The notes: generated from the letters alone by a model not told the origin. A DNA stretch of 64,000 nucleotides from Vibrio litoralis DSM 17657 (GCF_000426765.1 NZ_AUFZ01000002.1:49475-113474); one strand, 5' to 3'; numbered from the stretch's first letter, positions 31,128 to 39,636 are shown. Program-made: numbers and translations.

Positions 31128-32294
31128 ATGAACACTTTCGACCAAATATTGAACCGCAAGGAAAGTGGCTCTGTTAAATGGGATTTTATGCAGCAAAAGC
31201 TGGGGTTATCAGAAACAGATTTACTCCCGATGTGGGTATCCGATTACGACTTTAAAGCACCACAAGTGGTACTAGATGCGCTACAGCAACGTGTTGAACA
31301 CGGGATCTTTGGTTATGCTGAGCGCGATGACGCATACTACCAAGCAACGATGGATTGGTATCAAAGCCAGCATGACACTCATATTGAACGTGAGTGGATC
31401 ACCACAGTGCATGGCGTACTTCCTGGGCTCGCAATGGCATTACAAATGCTCACTGAAAAAGGTGATGGTATTGTGATGCAAAGTCCGGGGTATGGGTCCT
31501 TCCGTAAGATCATTGAATTTAACGATCGCCTTGTGGTCGAAAATCCATTAAAAGAAACAGAAGGCAAATATCAACTGGATTTTGACCACCTCGAAAGCTG
31601 CTTCGCTAATGGTGCAAAAGCGATGATCTTCTGTAACCCACATAACCCTACAGGGCGAGTTTGGTCCGAAAGCGAAATGATAAAAGTTGCCGAGCTGTGT
31701 GAGCTGTACCAAGTATGGCTGTTGAGTGATGAGATATGGGGCGATTTAGTGGTTGGTGATGCGCAGTACTATTCCGCTTTGCGTCTACCAAAAGCGCTCA
31801 CTCAACGGCTAATTGTTGCAACAGCTGCAAGTAAGACTTTTGGTTTGTCTTCACTGCGAATCTCTAATTTTATGATTCCAGATGAGTTGCTTCGAGCACG
31901 GTTTATTCGCAGGCTAGATGCTCATGGTATGGACGTATTTAATAGTCTATCTATGAGTGCAGCAACTATTGCTTATCAAGAATGTTCCGGTTGGTTAATC
32001 GATCTCAAAAACTACCTTCGATCAAATATCGCCAAGTTGGAGCAATTTATACAAACTGAACTGCCAGAGGTGAAGTTTGTCGTACCACAAGCGGGTTATT
32101 TAACTTGGTTAGATTGCCGAGCTCTTAAACTGACTGATACCGAGCTGGAGCAGAAATTTGTTACAGCAAAACTCGTCCCAAGTATGGGGATTGCTTTTGG
32201 CAAAGAAGGCTCTGGATTTGTACGTCTGAATTTGGGCTGCCCTTCTGCTAGCTTAGATATAGCATTAATGAGATTAAAAAAAGCCCTTAGTTAA
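31128..32294 (+). CDS. MalY/PatB-type PLP C-S lyase / aminotransferase
   Basis: Class I/II PLP enzyme of 388 residues in the MalY/PatB branch, whose members cleave cystathionine and related C-S bonds. Landmarks are LPMWVSDYDFKAP near the N-terminus, VHGVLPGLAMAL, NPHNPTGRVW, LLSDEIWGDL with the cofactor aspartate, and the PLP lysine in ASKTFGLSSLR. I start at the ATG at 31128; an in-frame TTG lies directly before it, and AAGGT lies about 10 nt upstream. It is 12 bp downstream of the antiporter gene and should be co-transcribed with it. Confidence 0.9.
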   Translation: MNTFDQILNRKESGSVKWDFMQQKLGLSETDLLPMWVSDYDFKAPQVVLDALQQRVEHGIFGYAERDDAYYQATMDWYQSQHDTHIEREWITTVHGVLPGLAMALQMLTEKGDGIVMQSPGYGSFRKIIEFNDRLVVENPLKETEGKYQLDFDHLESCFANGAKAMIFCNPHNPTGRVWSESEMIKVAELCELYQVWLLSDEIWGDLVVGDAQYYSALRLPKALTQRLIVATAASKTFGLSSLRISNFMIPDELLRARFIRRLDAHGMDVFNSLSMSAATIAYQECSGWLIDLKNYLRSNIAKLEQFIQTELPEVKFVVPQAGYLTWLDCRALKLTDTELEQKFVTAKLVPSMGIAFGKEGSGFVRLNLGCPSASLDIALMRLKKALS

Positions 32295-32350
32295 TGAACT
32301 CATCATCCATTGCTGACTTATAATTTTTACTGGTTACTTGGGTATAAGAT

Positions 32351-32971
32351 CTATTTTAAGTTAATGACTTTGTGGTTTTTATCCGCCTCATACACCTTTA
32401 AAAACAACTCAAAATACTGTTGTAGTGATGAGAAGTCATTTTGTGGCTCTCGTTGCTGCAACAGCGATATTCCAACCTCACAAGTACATAGATTTCCCGC
32501 TTCTTGATTGCGACGTAGGCGGTAGTTCGACGTTTGTTCATTCGATAGCACTACTTTCGGCAAGGCTTGCAGCCACGGGCTTTTATTGAGCATTTTCTTG
32601 GCTTCTTGCCAGGTGCCATCCAAGATAATAAATAATGGCGAGTTTCGGCTCTCATGGGGTTTTATCGAAGTCTGTAACTCACTCACTTCAATCGCCTCTT
32701 CACTTGGAAATAACAGATAACTTGGTTGTTCGGCAATTTGCTTTACTAGCTCAATGGGTGGGTTTACTCGATCCCAAATATGCACTTGGCAATTAGATAA
32801 GCTATGGGTAAGAAGTTTGCCGGTGTTGGTCGCGCGTTGGGTTTCATTTGGATGCGTCAGTAGAGCAATCTGCGTGCTGCTATCAAGCATAGGACGGTGA
32901 GTGCAAATACATTGATAACGTAAACCACAACGTGGGCATGCTGTGGTTTGAGTAGTGTTTTGCTGTGACAT
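32351..32971 (-). CDS. tRNA-uridine aminocarboxypropyltransferase (DTW domain, TapT-like)
   Basis: DTW-domain protein of 206 residues. The family transfers the 3-amino-3-carboxypropyl group of SAM to uridine (acp3U) in the tRNA variable loop. It shows the N-terminal cysteine cluster CPRCGLRYQCICTHR (about residues 12-26). The hallmark DGTWQEAKKML carries the DTW-like core, here as DGTW. The C-terminal motif NYRLRRN...LCTCEV follows. In E. coli TapT is YfiP. It is convergent with the MalY/PatB gene, and its start lies 32 bp from the 265-bp repeat. Confidence 0.88.
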   Translation of the reverse strand: MSQQNTTQTTACPRCGLRYQCICTHRPMLDSSTQIALLTHPNETQRATNTGKLLTHSLSNCQVHIWDRVNPPIELVKQIAEQPSYLLFPSEEAIEVSELQTSIKPHESRNSPLFIILDGTWQEAKKMLNKSPWLQALPKVVLSNEQTSNYRLRRNQEAGNLCTCEVGISLLQQREPQNDFSSLQQYFELFLKVYEADKNHKVINLK

Positions 32972-33003
32972 ACTGGCTCTGCTGAATAGTTGAAAACGAG
33001 TTC

Positions 33004-33268
33004 ATACCCAAGTAACTTCAAGGTGCGAGTTTCAGCAAGAATAAAACAAGCTTTAGACAAGGCAAATTGGACATGATCATAGTCATTCTATCTCTGTTCA
33101 ATTTAACGCAGCATAAAGCTTGTTTTAACTTGCCCTTCGGGAGCTTCATCCAAACCTTTATTCCGCGTCAGATTGGTTTGAAAGGTACTTACATTCCTTC
33201 ACCAATCTACCTTGCCTAAAGGGTTGGATGATAGCTCTGAATTCTGCATCTTGAAGTCACTTGGGTAT
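33004..33268 (-). repeat. 265-bp interspersed repeat with terminal inverted repeats, copy 1
   Basis: It begins ATACCCAAGTAACTTCAAGG and ends with the inverted form (CTTGAAGTCACTTGGGTAT). It is the reverse complement of the element at 38799-39063, with the same length and roughly nine of ten bases equal by eye. It has no coding capacity. Two large internal inverted repeats (AAAACAAGCTTTA with TAAAGCTTGTTTT, and TCATCCAAACCTTTA with TAAAGGGTTGGATGA) make a folded RNA or cruciform possible. It is MITE-like. Confidence 0.88.
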
Positions 33269-33271
33269 AGT

Positions 33272-34312
33272 CTACATTTTTATCCCTTGCTGCGCTGCAC
33301 TGATGTTATCGGAGAATAGGGTGACGTTGCCTTTTTTATCGCTTACTGGCGCAGTAGAGGCATTAATCGGGTAGCTGACGCCGGTGTATTCCATCGCGTG
33401 ATTGGCTGCTTTGGCACCGCCGCCACTCACTGGAATGATTAAATCACGCCAGCCAAAGTGATGATAATTGCTGACTTGAATCGGCGTGCGTACTTGAGTG
33501 ATACGGCTGTTAAAACGCCATTCATCATTATAATTTTCAAACATTAAGATGGTGCAACCGCCGGAGCCACACCAGTCGGTTAAGATAAATAATTCAGGTT
33601 GTTGGTCGTTGTTTATATCGTAAGTGAGCCAGCGATAACGGTTGTTTTCTGGATCGGTACGGTGGTCTTTAAAGTATTGACGTAAGGTGGCATCGACTTT
33701 GGCATCGTATTGATTGCTGCCTTTAATGTTCGCAACTGCCAGTGCATCAACTGGGCCTTGAGTGCTTTTGGCTCCCGCTTCGACCATAGTAGTGTCGACT
33801 TTCATTTTTTGCAGCGTTAAACCATCCGTACCTAGGTTATATTCTCCACCATTGATGATTTCTTTGTGGGCTTTGAGTTGAAAACCATCCACGCTAAACA
33901 CTCGTAGTGCTTTCATTTGAGTGCTTTCATGTTGAGTCATTAACACATGCACTTGCTGATCTTGTTGTTGCCAATAACCCGTTTCAACTAGGCTTTTATC
34001 ACCATTTTGATAATCATAATGAGTAGTCGCGGTGTGGTCGGCATTCAGCACTAATCTGGTGGTTAAACCGGCGCTAGGCTGGCTTTGATAAGTTCCCACG
34101 AATTGCTCGGCTAGCTTGTCTTTGGCTTGTTGCTGACTAGCTAAGATGAAATCTTGCTCTGAAATGTCATTATGTGCAGAAGACTGAGCCTCGTTGCTGG
34201 CCATTTCAATTGGCTCACTTTGTGCCAGTAGTTGCGGTTCATCCGGTTGGCTGGAACATGCACTTAGTAACAATAGTGCAGAAAAACTCAATGGGATTGT
34301 ATAAGCCTTCAT
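33272..34312 (-). CDS. Lipoprotein with NlpE-like N-terminal region
   Basis: A 346-residue lipoprotein with signal peptide and lipobox LLSAC (lipidated C19). Residues about 70-155 (VGTYQSQPSAGLTTRLVLNADHTATTHYDY and on) look like the NlpE-type beta-barrel domain, but the CxxC of E. coli NlpE is absent. The C-terminal half has DINNDQQPELFILTDWCGSGGCTILMFE, a segment with a calcium-loop-like DINND and a disulfide-capable Cys pair. The function is unknown. The stop codon lies 4 bp from the edge of the 265-bp repeat, and an ERIC element lies 30 bp upstream, so repeats border both ends. Confidence 0.75.
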   Translation of the reverse strand: MKAYTIPLSFSALLLLSACSSQPDEPQLLAQSEPIEMASNEAQSSAHNDISEQDFILASQQQAKDKLAEQFVGTYQSQPSAGLTTRLVLNADHTATTHYDYQNGDKSLVETGYWQQQDQQVHVLMTQHESTQMKALRVFSVDGFQLKAHKEIINGGEYNLGTDGLTLQKMKVDTTMVEAGAKSTQGPVDALAVANIKGSNQYDAKVDATLRQYFKDHRTDPENNRYRWLTYDINNDQQPELFILTDWCGSGGCTILMFENYNDEWRFNSRITQVRTPIQVSNYHHFGWRDLIIPVSGGGAKAANHAMEYTGVSYPINASTAPVSDKKGNVTLFSDNISAAQQGIKM

Positions 34313-34342
34313 GGTATTTTTTATTCCTTAATGGTACACAAC

Positions 34343-34470
34343 TATACCCGTCGTACTTGAAGCTGCAGCTTTGTTGCCGGCGTTCATTCGCCCCAATCAC
34401 ATAGACAAGCTATGCTCATGGGGCCTCATTCACTTGTCGCCTCACTGCAGCTCCAATTACTTTGGGTATA
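34343..34470. repeat. ERIC / intergenic repeat unit
   Basis: A 128-bp imperfect palindrome from TATACCCGTCGTACTTGAAG to TTACTTTGGGTATA. Arms GAAGCTGCAG and CTGCAGCTCC lie near the ends, and a central CCCCA/TGGGG pair is present. Length, ends and centre fit the ERIC (IRU) elements of enterobacteria and vibrios. It lies between the lipoprotein gene and the divergent EVE-domain gene, and would be transcribed in one of their leaders. Confidence 0.85.
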
Positions 34471-34515
34471 AATAATCTATTTTTCATAGACTGACAGCAA
34501 AACAGAAGGTTCATT

Positions 34516-34968
34516 ATGGCATATTGGTTATTTAAAACTGAACCCGACACTTTTTCGATTGATACTTTGCGAGTGCAAAATGTCGCGTGTTGGGAGGGAG
34601 TCCGCAATTATCAAGCCCGTAATATGTTGCGTGATGAAGTGAAAGTGGGGGATGAGGTGTTGATCTACCATTCTTCTTGCAAAAAGATCGGCGTGGCAGG
34701 TATCGCCAAAGTGGTGAAAAACGCATACCCAGATCACTTTCAATTTGATCCAGAAAGTCCTTATTTTGATATTAAGTCTGATCCGAGCAACCCACGATGG
34801 GTAATGGTGGATATTGAGTTTGTTCGTAAAACCAGCCGCATTATTAGTTTGGCGGAAATGAAAGCCATGCCTGAATTGGAAAATATGCCTTTGGTGAAAA
34901 GAGGAAATCGTTTATCGATCATGCCCGTGACTGAATTTGAATGGCAGACGATTTTAGATAAAGAATAG
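34516..34968 (+). CDS. EVE domain protein
   Basis: A 150-residue protein consisting of one EVE domain (PUA-like fold), related to human thymocyte nuclear protein 1. Hallmarks are the start YWLFKTEPDTFS, WEGVRNYQARNMLRDEVKVGDEVLIYHS and the C-terminal GNRLSIMPVTEFEW. The family is thought to bind modified bases in DNA or RNA; the partner here is unknown. It has GAAGGTT upstream of the ATG and a strong terminator (34991-35021) just downstream, so it is transcribed alone. Confidence 0.9.
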   Translation: MAYWLFKTEPDTFSIDTLRVQNVACWEGVRNYQARNMLRDEVKVGDEVLIYHSSCKKIGVAGIAKVVKNAYPDHFQFDPESPYFDIKSDPSNPRWVMVDIEFVRKTSRIISLAEMKAMPELENMPLVKRGNRLSIMPVTEFEWQTILDKE

Positions 34969-34990
34969 AGTTATACCCGATGGGTAGATA

Positions 34991-35021
34991 AAAATGGCAG
35001 CTTAATTGAGCTGCCATTTTT
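34991..35021 (+). terminator. Terminator after the EVE gene
   Basis: Perfect 12-bp arms AAAATGGCAGCT (34991-35002) and AGCTGCCATTTT (35009-35020), loop TAATTG. A and T tails make it usable from both sides. Confidence 0.9.
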
Positions 35022-35047
35022 GATTCAACTATTTGTTGGACTAGGTC

Positions 35048-35213
35048 TTATACCAATCACACTAATTAGATGGTCAGAAATTGCGTAGAAAAAAGGCTTG
35101 AGAACAAGGCGAAAATTTTCGGTTAGTAGTTATTCTACAATCAAAATTTCCAACGAAGTTATCGAGCCTTTTAACAAGCAAGGATGATCAGATAATTAGT
35201 ACGATTGGTATTA
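35048..35213. repeat. 166-bp MITE-like repeat with TTATACCAATC-type ends
   Basis: The left end TTATACCAATCACACTAATTA (21 bases; key core ACCAATC) and the reverse complement of the right end match at 18 of 21 positions. Inner arms AAAAGGCTTGAGAAC and GTTATCGAGCCTTTT give one long hairpin. No coding capacity. The right edge reaches 35213, so the TTA there serves both as the end of the element and as the stop codon of yigL. Confidence 0.8.
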
Positions 35214-36044
35214 CAACAAGTGATCTTCTAAGTAGTGCGCCACGGCTTCGTCGATGCTGCTACCAATAATGTCATTGTTTGGTAGCGCTTTCATCACTTT
35301 GTCGTGAGCGGTGCCCATGATTAAACCTTTATGTGCCGCGGCTAGCATTTCCACATCATTCATGCCGTCGCCAAATGCGATGCAATGATCAAGTTCTTTG
35401 CCCAGCTTGTTGGCCACGGCTAATAGCGCGTCCCCTTTTGACACATTAGGTGCCATCATTTCTAAACACCAAGGCGTTGAGAAGGCAATGCTGATGCGGT
35501 CGCCAAACTGTTCTTTTAGCTGCTGTTCATAAGCGGCTAAATGATCATGATCGGTATGAGTAAAGAATAACTTAGCTATGTCTTCAGTTGGCGCGTTATC
35601 AGTATCGAATAATGAATAATTAAAGCCAGACTCTTGGTGATGTTTGCTGAGTTTGAGATCTTCTTTGTCGGTCAGCCAATCGTTGCTGCGATAGATATGA
35701 ATGCGGTGGTCTGGATCTTGTTTGATGATATCGACAATCGGTTGAATCACATCTTCAGGCAGATTTTTGCTATACAGCAATTCATTATCTGGAGAATGAA
35801 CGCGTGCGCCATTAGAAGTGATCATATAAGCAGGAATGCCCGCACTGGCGCGGAAGCTTTCAACGTCAACATGATGGCGACCGGTGGCAAAAATAAACGT
35901 CATGCCTTGTTCATGTAGCTTCTTCAGGGTTTGCTTGGTGAATGCACCTAAGGTGTGATCGGGCAACAATAGCGTGCCATCTAGATCCGATGCAACAATA
36001 TGTACATCTTGTAGAGCAGGTTGAGAAAGCGTGTTGTTTGACAT
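35211..36044 (-). CDS. yigL: Cof-type HAD phosphatase YigL
   Basis: HAD-superfamily (Cof/type IIB cap) sugar-phosphate or pyridoxal-phosphate phosphatase of 277 residues. Motif I is VASDLDGTLLLP, motif II TGRH in IFATGRHHVD, motif III carries KGDALLAVA, and motif IV is FGDGMNDVEMLAAA. In E. coli yigL lies next to pldB and acts on PLP and glucose-6-phosphate. The same neighbour is present here (pldB, 36163-37146). The last codons and stop coincide with the end of a 166-bp repeat, so the native C-terminus may have been altered by insertion. Confidence 0.9.
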   Translation of the reverse strand: MSNNTLSQPALQDVHIVASDLDGTLLLPDHTLGAFTKQTLKKLHEQGMTFIFATGRHHVDVESFRASAGIPAYMITSNGARVHSPDNELLYSKNLPEDVIQPIVDIIKQDPDHRIHIYRSNDWLTDKEDLKLSKHHQESGFNYSLFDTDNAPTEDIAKLFFTHTDHDHLAAYEQQLKEQFGDRISIAFSTPWCLEMMAPNVSKGDALLAVANKLGKELDHCIAFGDGMNDVEMLAAAHKGLIMGTAHDKVMKALPNNDIIGSSIDEAVAHYLEDHLL

Positions 36045-36162
36045 ATTGCCTCTATAGAATCATTTAAAAACAGGAATAGTTTACGTTAATTTAAGGGGAA
36101 AAAAGAGGGTAAAGCTTGCATAGTTGGTTTCCTCTTTTTTATTGATGTAAAGTCGCTGGGCA

Positions 36163-37146
36163 TTAAGATTGCTGAGCAAAAAAATTCAGGCATTGAGCAA
36201 GAGCTTGGCTACGTAGTTCATCGGTTTCAAAAAACAATTCGTGGCGAGCACCTTGTATTACTGCCAATTGCGCTAACCCTGGCTTGGTTTTATTGAGCTT
36301 GTTGATAAAGCGCCGCTGGGCAGCATTATCGACGATAGTGTCTTGACTGGCTTGCATCAATAGTACAGGTAAACTCAATTTATGCGCTTCTTTACCACAG
36401 AGCTTAGCGGCGATTAATGATTGATGAGCCCAGTGAGTGCTGACGCCCCCGAGTTGAATGTCTGGCTGTTGCTCATATAAACCGCGAAACCATTGGTAAC
36501 GAAGCGCACTGTGGGTCAGATCATTGGTTTCAAAGGGCTTGTTATAATACGGTTTTTGCCCCGGTGCATAAGTAGGATCTGGGCTGCGAGATGACATCCA
36601 TTTGGTGAGAGGGCCTGATATCGGGCGCAGATACCATTGCATTTGAATACCAATCATTGGCGCGCTGAGTGCAATCGCATCAAACCTATGGTTTGGATGA
36701 GTTTGAAGATAACGGGTTGAAATTGCCCCTCCCATTGAGTGAGCTAAAATAAAGCGTTGTTGGTAGCGGCCAAAATCAAACGCTTCAACCACATGGTGCA
36801 TATCTTTAATGTAGTAGTCGAAATGCTCAACATGACCGATTTGTTTATCGGCGCAGCATCGCTCTGACATGCCTTGGCCACGATGGTCATAAGAGTAAAC
36901 GTCATACCCTTGCTCGACTAAATCCCAAAACACTTCTTGGTACTTATAAACACTCTCAATCCGGCCATTGACCAATAAAATAACTTTGCTATTTTCCGGA
37001 CGAGTAAAAGACACCCAGTACAATTTCTTGCCCTGTTGGCCCTCAATAAACCCGCCATTTCGTGATTGCCAGAAAGGGGTTAAGGTCTGTTGTGAAAACT
37101 CTATTAATCGTTGTTCACGTTGCCATTCTTCATTGTGTTCAATCAT
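36163..37146 (-). CDS. pldB: Lysophospholipase L2
   Basis: Alpha/beta hydrolase of 327 residues that degrades lysophospholipids at the inner membrane. The nucleophile elbow AHSMGGAIS, the oxyanion region LVNGRIES, SYDHRGQGMSERC and a late RHELFFE with the catalytic histidine are visible. There is no signal peptide. It lies 118 bp upstream of yigL in the same direction. An AAAAAAGAGG/CCTCTTTTTT inverted repeat (36099-36140) with a long loop between them might weaken readthrough. Confidence 0.93.
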   Translation of the reverse strand: MIEHNEEWQREQRLIEFSQQTLTPFWQSRNGGFIEGQQGKKLYWVSFTRPENSKVILLVNGRIESVYKYQEVFWDLVEQGYDVYSYDHRGQGMSERCCADKQIGHVEHFDYYIKDMHHVVEAFDFGRYQQRFILAHSMGGAISTRYLQTHPNHRFDAIALSAPMIGIQMQWYLRPISGPLTKWMSSRSPDPTYAPGQKPYYNKPFETNDLTHSALRYQWFRGLYEQQPDIQLGGVSTHWAHQSLIAAKLCGKEAHKLSLPVLLMQASQDTIVDNAAQRRFINKLNKTKPGLAQLAVIQGARHELFFETDELRSQALAQCLNFFAQQS

Positions 37147-37361
37147 ATTCGGCTTAATCTTTACTCTGTGGTGTTGGTTTAACTATGCCACTTTTTTCCT
37201 GTCTTCCGTAGTGATTTCTTGGCTATTTCAGTGGACATTTTATGGTTTTAAATATGAAGCATTGATGACAGTGATTATAGGTTAAGTTTTGTTCAGGTTA
37301 TAGCTATGCTGTTATTGTTGCTTTATGGTAGATGGATAAAGTAACCATGGAGTGACACTTT

Positions 37362-38411
37362 ATGCCGCCAGTGAGCCAACCTACCCAGTCACGGGTTTTT
37401 TTCTTTGATTTATTACGTTGTGTTGCGGCTATTTTTGTTATCGCAATTCATGTGCTTGCCCCTTATCGTCATGAGCTTGGGGCTATTCCTTTTAATCAAT
37501 GGGTCACCGCGGTAAGCCTCAATAGCGTATCTCGCTGGGCGGTACCGGTGTTTATTATGATCTCTGGTGCTTTGTTACTCAGCGACACTCGCCCATTTGA
37601 TGCCAAATATTATCTGCAACGCCGATTTGGCAAAGTGTTAGTTCCCTTTTTAATTTGGTCGTTGTTTTATGCTTATCTTTCTGGTTGGGGAATCAATGGC
37701 TTTGATGGTGAGCTTGCTTCCTCGGTGTTAGCGGATAGTTTTCACCATGCAACTTACTACCACCTTGGATTTTTCTATTATTTCCTTCCTTTGTATTTCG
37801 TTGTTCCTTTCTTACAAGTTTTAGTGCAAAAAATTGATAACACCGGGTTGTTTATCTTGGTGATGCTATGGCTATTGACCACGACCTTTTACTTACTGAG
37901 TTTTGATGGCCCATGGAGTAATCAATATTATTTATATAGTGGTTATCTATTATTGGGCTATGCGTGTTATCAAAAACTGCCGCTAGATAAGTCGCTCATG
38001 ATGGGGATGACGGTATTGGGCGTAGCTGCATTATTGGTGACTGGGTTTTCGGTGATAACCGATAGCGTTGAAGTAGGTGAGTACACAGTAGGACGTTGGC
38101 TTTCTTATAAAACCTTGAATACCGTATTAGCGGCTACCATGATATTTATGTTAGCTCGTTATTTTGGTGAGCTTATTACCGGTAAGGTGAAACGAGTGAT
38201 TGGCTTTATTAGCGATCACAGCTTGGGGGTGTATATTCTACATCCAATTTTTCTATGGCCGATGAAAACTTATGGTTGGTATCAAGGCCATCCAATTTGG
38301 GTAATTCCTGTTTGGGTAGTGTTGAGTGGTGCAGGAGCGTTGGGATTAAGCTGGCTAATTACTCGTTCTAGTAAGACTTGCTGGTTACTGCCTGTGGTAA
38401 GCAAGTCTTAA
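37362..38411 (+). CDS. Acyltransferase 3 family membrane protein (WecH-like)
   Basis: Integral membrane acyltransferase of 349 residues with about ten helices. The family start FFFDLLRCVAAIFVIAIHV contains the catalytic-type His in helix 1. Further segments are WAVPVFIMISGALLL, YYFLPLYFVVPFL and HSLGVYILHPIFLWP. Such enzymes O-acetylate surface polysaccharides or lipids (WecH acts on enterobacterial common antigen); the acceptor here is unknown. AGTGACA precedes the ATG. It is transcribed alone between pldB and a DUF2500 gene, inside the segment bounded by the 265-bp inverted repeats. Confidence 0.85.
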   Translation: MPPVSQPTQSRVFFFDLLRCVAAIFVIAIHVLAPYRHELGAIPFNQWVTAVSLNSVSRWAVPVFIMISGALLLSDTRPFDAKYYLQRRFGKVLVPFLIWSLFYAYLSGWGINGFDGELASSVLADSFHHATYYHLGFFYYFLPLYFVVPFLQVLVQKIDNTGLFILVMLWLLTTTFYLLSFDGPWSNQYYLYSGYLLLGYACYQKLPLDKSLMMGMTVLGVAALLVTGFSVITDSVEVGEYTVGRWLSYKTLNTVLAATMIFMLARYFGELITGKVKRVIGFISDHSLGVYILHPIFLWPMKTYGWYQGHPIWVIPVWVVLSGAGALGLSWLITRSSKTCWLLPVVSKS

Positions 38412-38429
38412 GGCAGGGCTCAATGGGGA

Positions 38430-38762
38430 TTATTCTCTTAATAGAGCAAAGTGAAGGAATTTATCACCTTGATAAGTGAGTGTGCCTTTATCACCTGGAT
38501 TTAATGCACTGTAGTAATGGATACCAACTTTAAATTCTCGCTTAGGGCCAACTGGGAGTTTTTGTACATAAATCCAATGCTCTTGATCTTCTTGGCCAGG
38601 TTGAGCTTCAGGAATATCGATGGTTTGTTTATCGAGAACCATCACTTTGACTTTTTGCTCTGGTGCATCTAACCCTAAGTTGTGCTTTTTATGGAATTGG
38701 CGATACATCCATGCAGCCAGCCCGATGAGTAAAATAAGGCTAATTAATAAAGTGATTGGCAT
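38430..38762 (-). CDS. DUF2500 membrane protein (YhhM-like)
   Basis: A 110-residue protein with one N-terminal membrane segment (LLISLILLIGLAAWMYRQF, residues about 4-22) and a basic, soluble DUF2500 domain. The end GDKGTLTYQGDKFLHF is the family hallmark. I start at the ATG at 38762; an open frame continues upstream to 38882, but that part is inside the 265-bp repeat and unlike the family. In E. coli yhhM lies beside yhhL and yhhN, and all three occur in this window, though dispersed. Function unknown. Confidence 0.85.
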   Translation of the reverse strand: MPITLLISLILLIGLAAWMYRQFHKKHNLGLDAPEQKVKVMVLDKQTIDIPEAQPGQEDQEHWIYVQKLPVGPKREFKVGIHYYSALNPGDKGTLTYQGDKFLHFALLRE

Positions 38763-38798
38763 AGTGATACATCCTAAATAATTAATTTTACAGTACAT

Positions 38799-39063
38799 AT
38801 ACCCAAGTGACTTCAAGATACAGAATTCAGAGCTATCATCCAAACCTTTAGGTAAGGAAGATTGGTGAAGGAATGTAGGCACCTTTCAAATCAAGCTGAC
38901 GCGGCATAAAGGTTTGGATGAAGCTCCCAAAGGGCAAGTTAAAACAAGCTTTATGCTGCGTTAAACTGAACAGAGATAGAATAACTATGATCATATTCAC
39001 TTTGCCTTGCCTAAAGCTTGTTTTATTCTTGCTGAAACTCGTATCTTGAAGTTACTTGGGTAT
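38799..39063 (+). repeat. 265-bp interspersed repeat with terminal inverted repeats, copy 2
   Basis: Same element as at 33004-33268 in the opposite orientation, from ATACCCAAGTGACTTCAAG to GTTACTTGGGTAT. The pair encloses 5.5 kb. It lies 37 bp upstream of the DUF2500 gene, so it may carry or displace that gene's promoter. Confidence 0.88.
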
Positions 39064-39204
39064 AGCATCCAAATTACGCTAGATATTACCTAACCTAATA
39101 GAATAAATCGTGATCCAGTCTCGTTTTTGTCGACATATGACTGGTTTTATAGGACTGATGTTGGTTTATTCTTATATATGATTCGTGGCTAAGAGGTGTG
39201 TAGA

Positions 39205-39579
39205 GTGTCCGATATTGAAAAAGTAGTTTTACATACTCGTCGTTTAGAACGTTTATTGAGAGAGCAATATCACGCTAAAGGACAAGGCTTAATTGAGCTG
39301 ACCGAAAGTTGCGTGACGCGTTTGCCTCATGATGTTGCTCAAAGAATTCATTTAATCGCTCAAAGTCGTCAACAATTATTAGATGATGATGAGGTTGATC
39401 CGAAATCAACAGCCGCTTTTATTCAGGCGTGTATTGAGTGTGAAAAGGAACTGACACCAAGAAGTGGTCGTTTTGTTTGGGGGGTGGCAATTTTGTTAAT
39501 GCTGGCAATCACACTAGGTGCGATTTTATTTTACTCAATCCATTGGGATGTAGTGGCTCATCATTTAAATTTGCAATAA
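39205..39579 (+). CDS. DUF4145-like membrane-anchored protein
   Basis: A 124-residue protein. The first 90 residues are helical and charged (VVLHTRRLERLLREQYHAKG and LPHDVAQRIHLIAQSRQQLL), resembling the DUF4145 helical domain. A single membrane helix (about 96-116, VWGVAILLMLAITLGAILFY) is near the C-terminus, so it is probably tail-anchored with a cytoplasmic domain. The start is a GTG at 39205 with AAGAGG 8 nt upstream, better placed than an earlier in-frame GTG. A strong terminator follows. No function can be assigned. Confidence 0.78.
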   Translation: MSDIEKVVLHTRRLERLLREQYHAKGQGLIELTESCVTRLPHDVAQRIHLIAQSRQQLLDDDEVDPKSTAAFIQACIECEKELTPRSGRFVWGVAILLMLAITLGAILFYSIHWDVVAHHLNLQ

Positions 39580-39607
39580 AATTAGTTCAAACTATTGAAT
39601 ATAAACA

Positions 39608-39636
39608 AAAAAGGACGCTATTAGCGTCCTTTTTTG
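39608..39636. terminator. Bidirectional terminator
   Basis: Arms AAAAAAGGACGCT and AGCGTCCTTTTTT surround ATT. A-rich and T-rich tails serve both the DUF4145-like gene (plus) and the small peptide gene (minus). Confidence 0.9.

Noticed and set aside
36099..36140. Terminator between pldB and yigL
   Set aside because: The arms AAAAAAGAGG and CCTCTTTTTT match, but the 22-nt loop and A/T-only base make a working terminator doubtful, so it is only mentioned under pldB.
38763..38882. N-terminal extension of the DUF2500 protein
   Set aside because: The extra 40 codons lie in the 265-bp repeat and its flank and do not resemble the family; the membrane segment begins at the chosen ATG.
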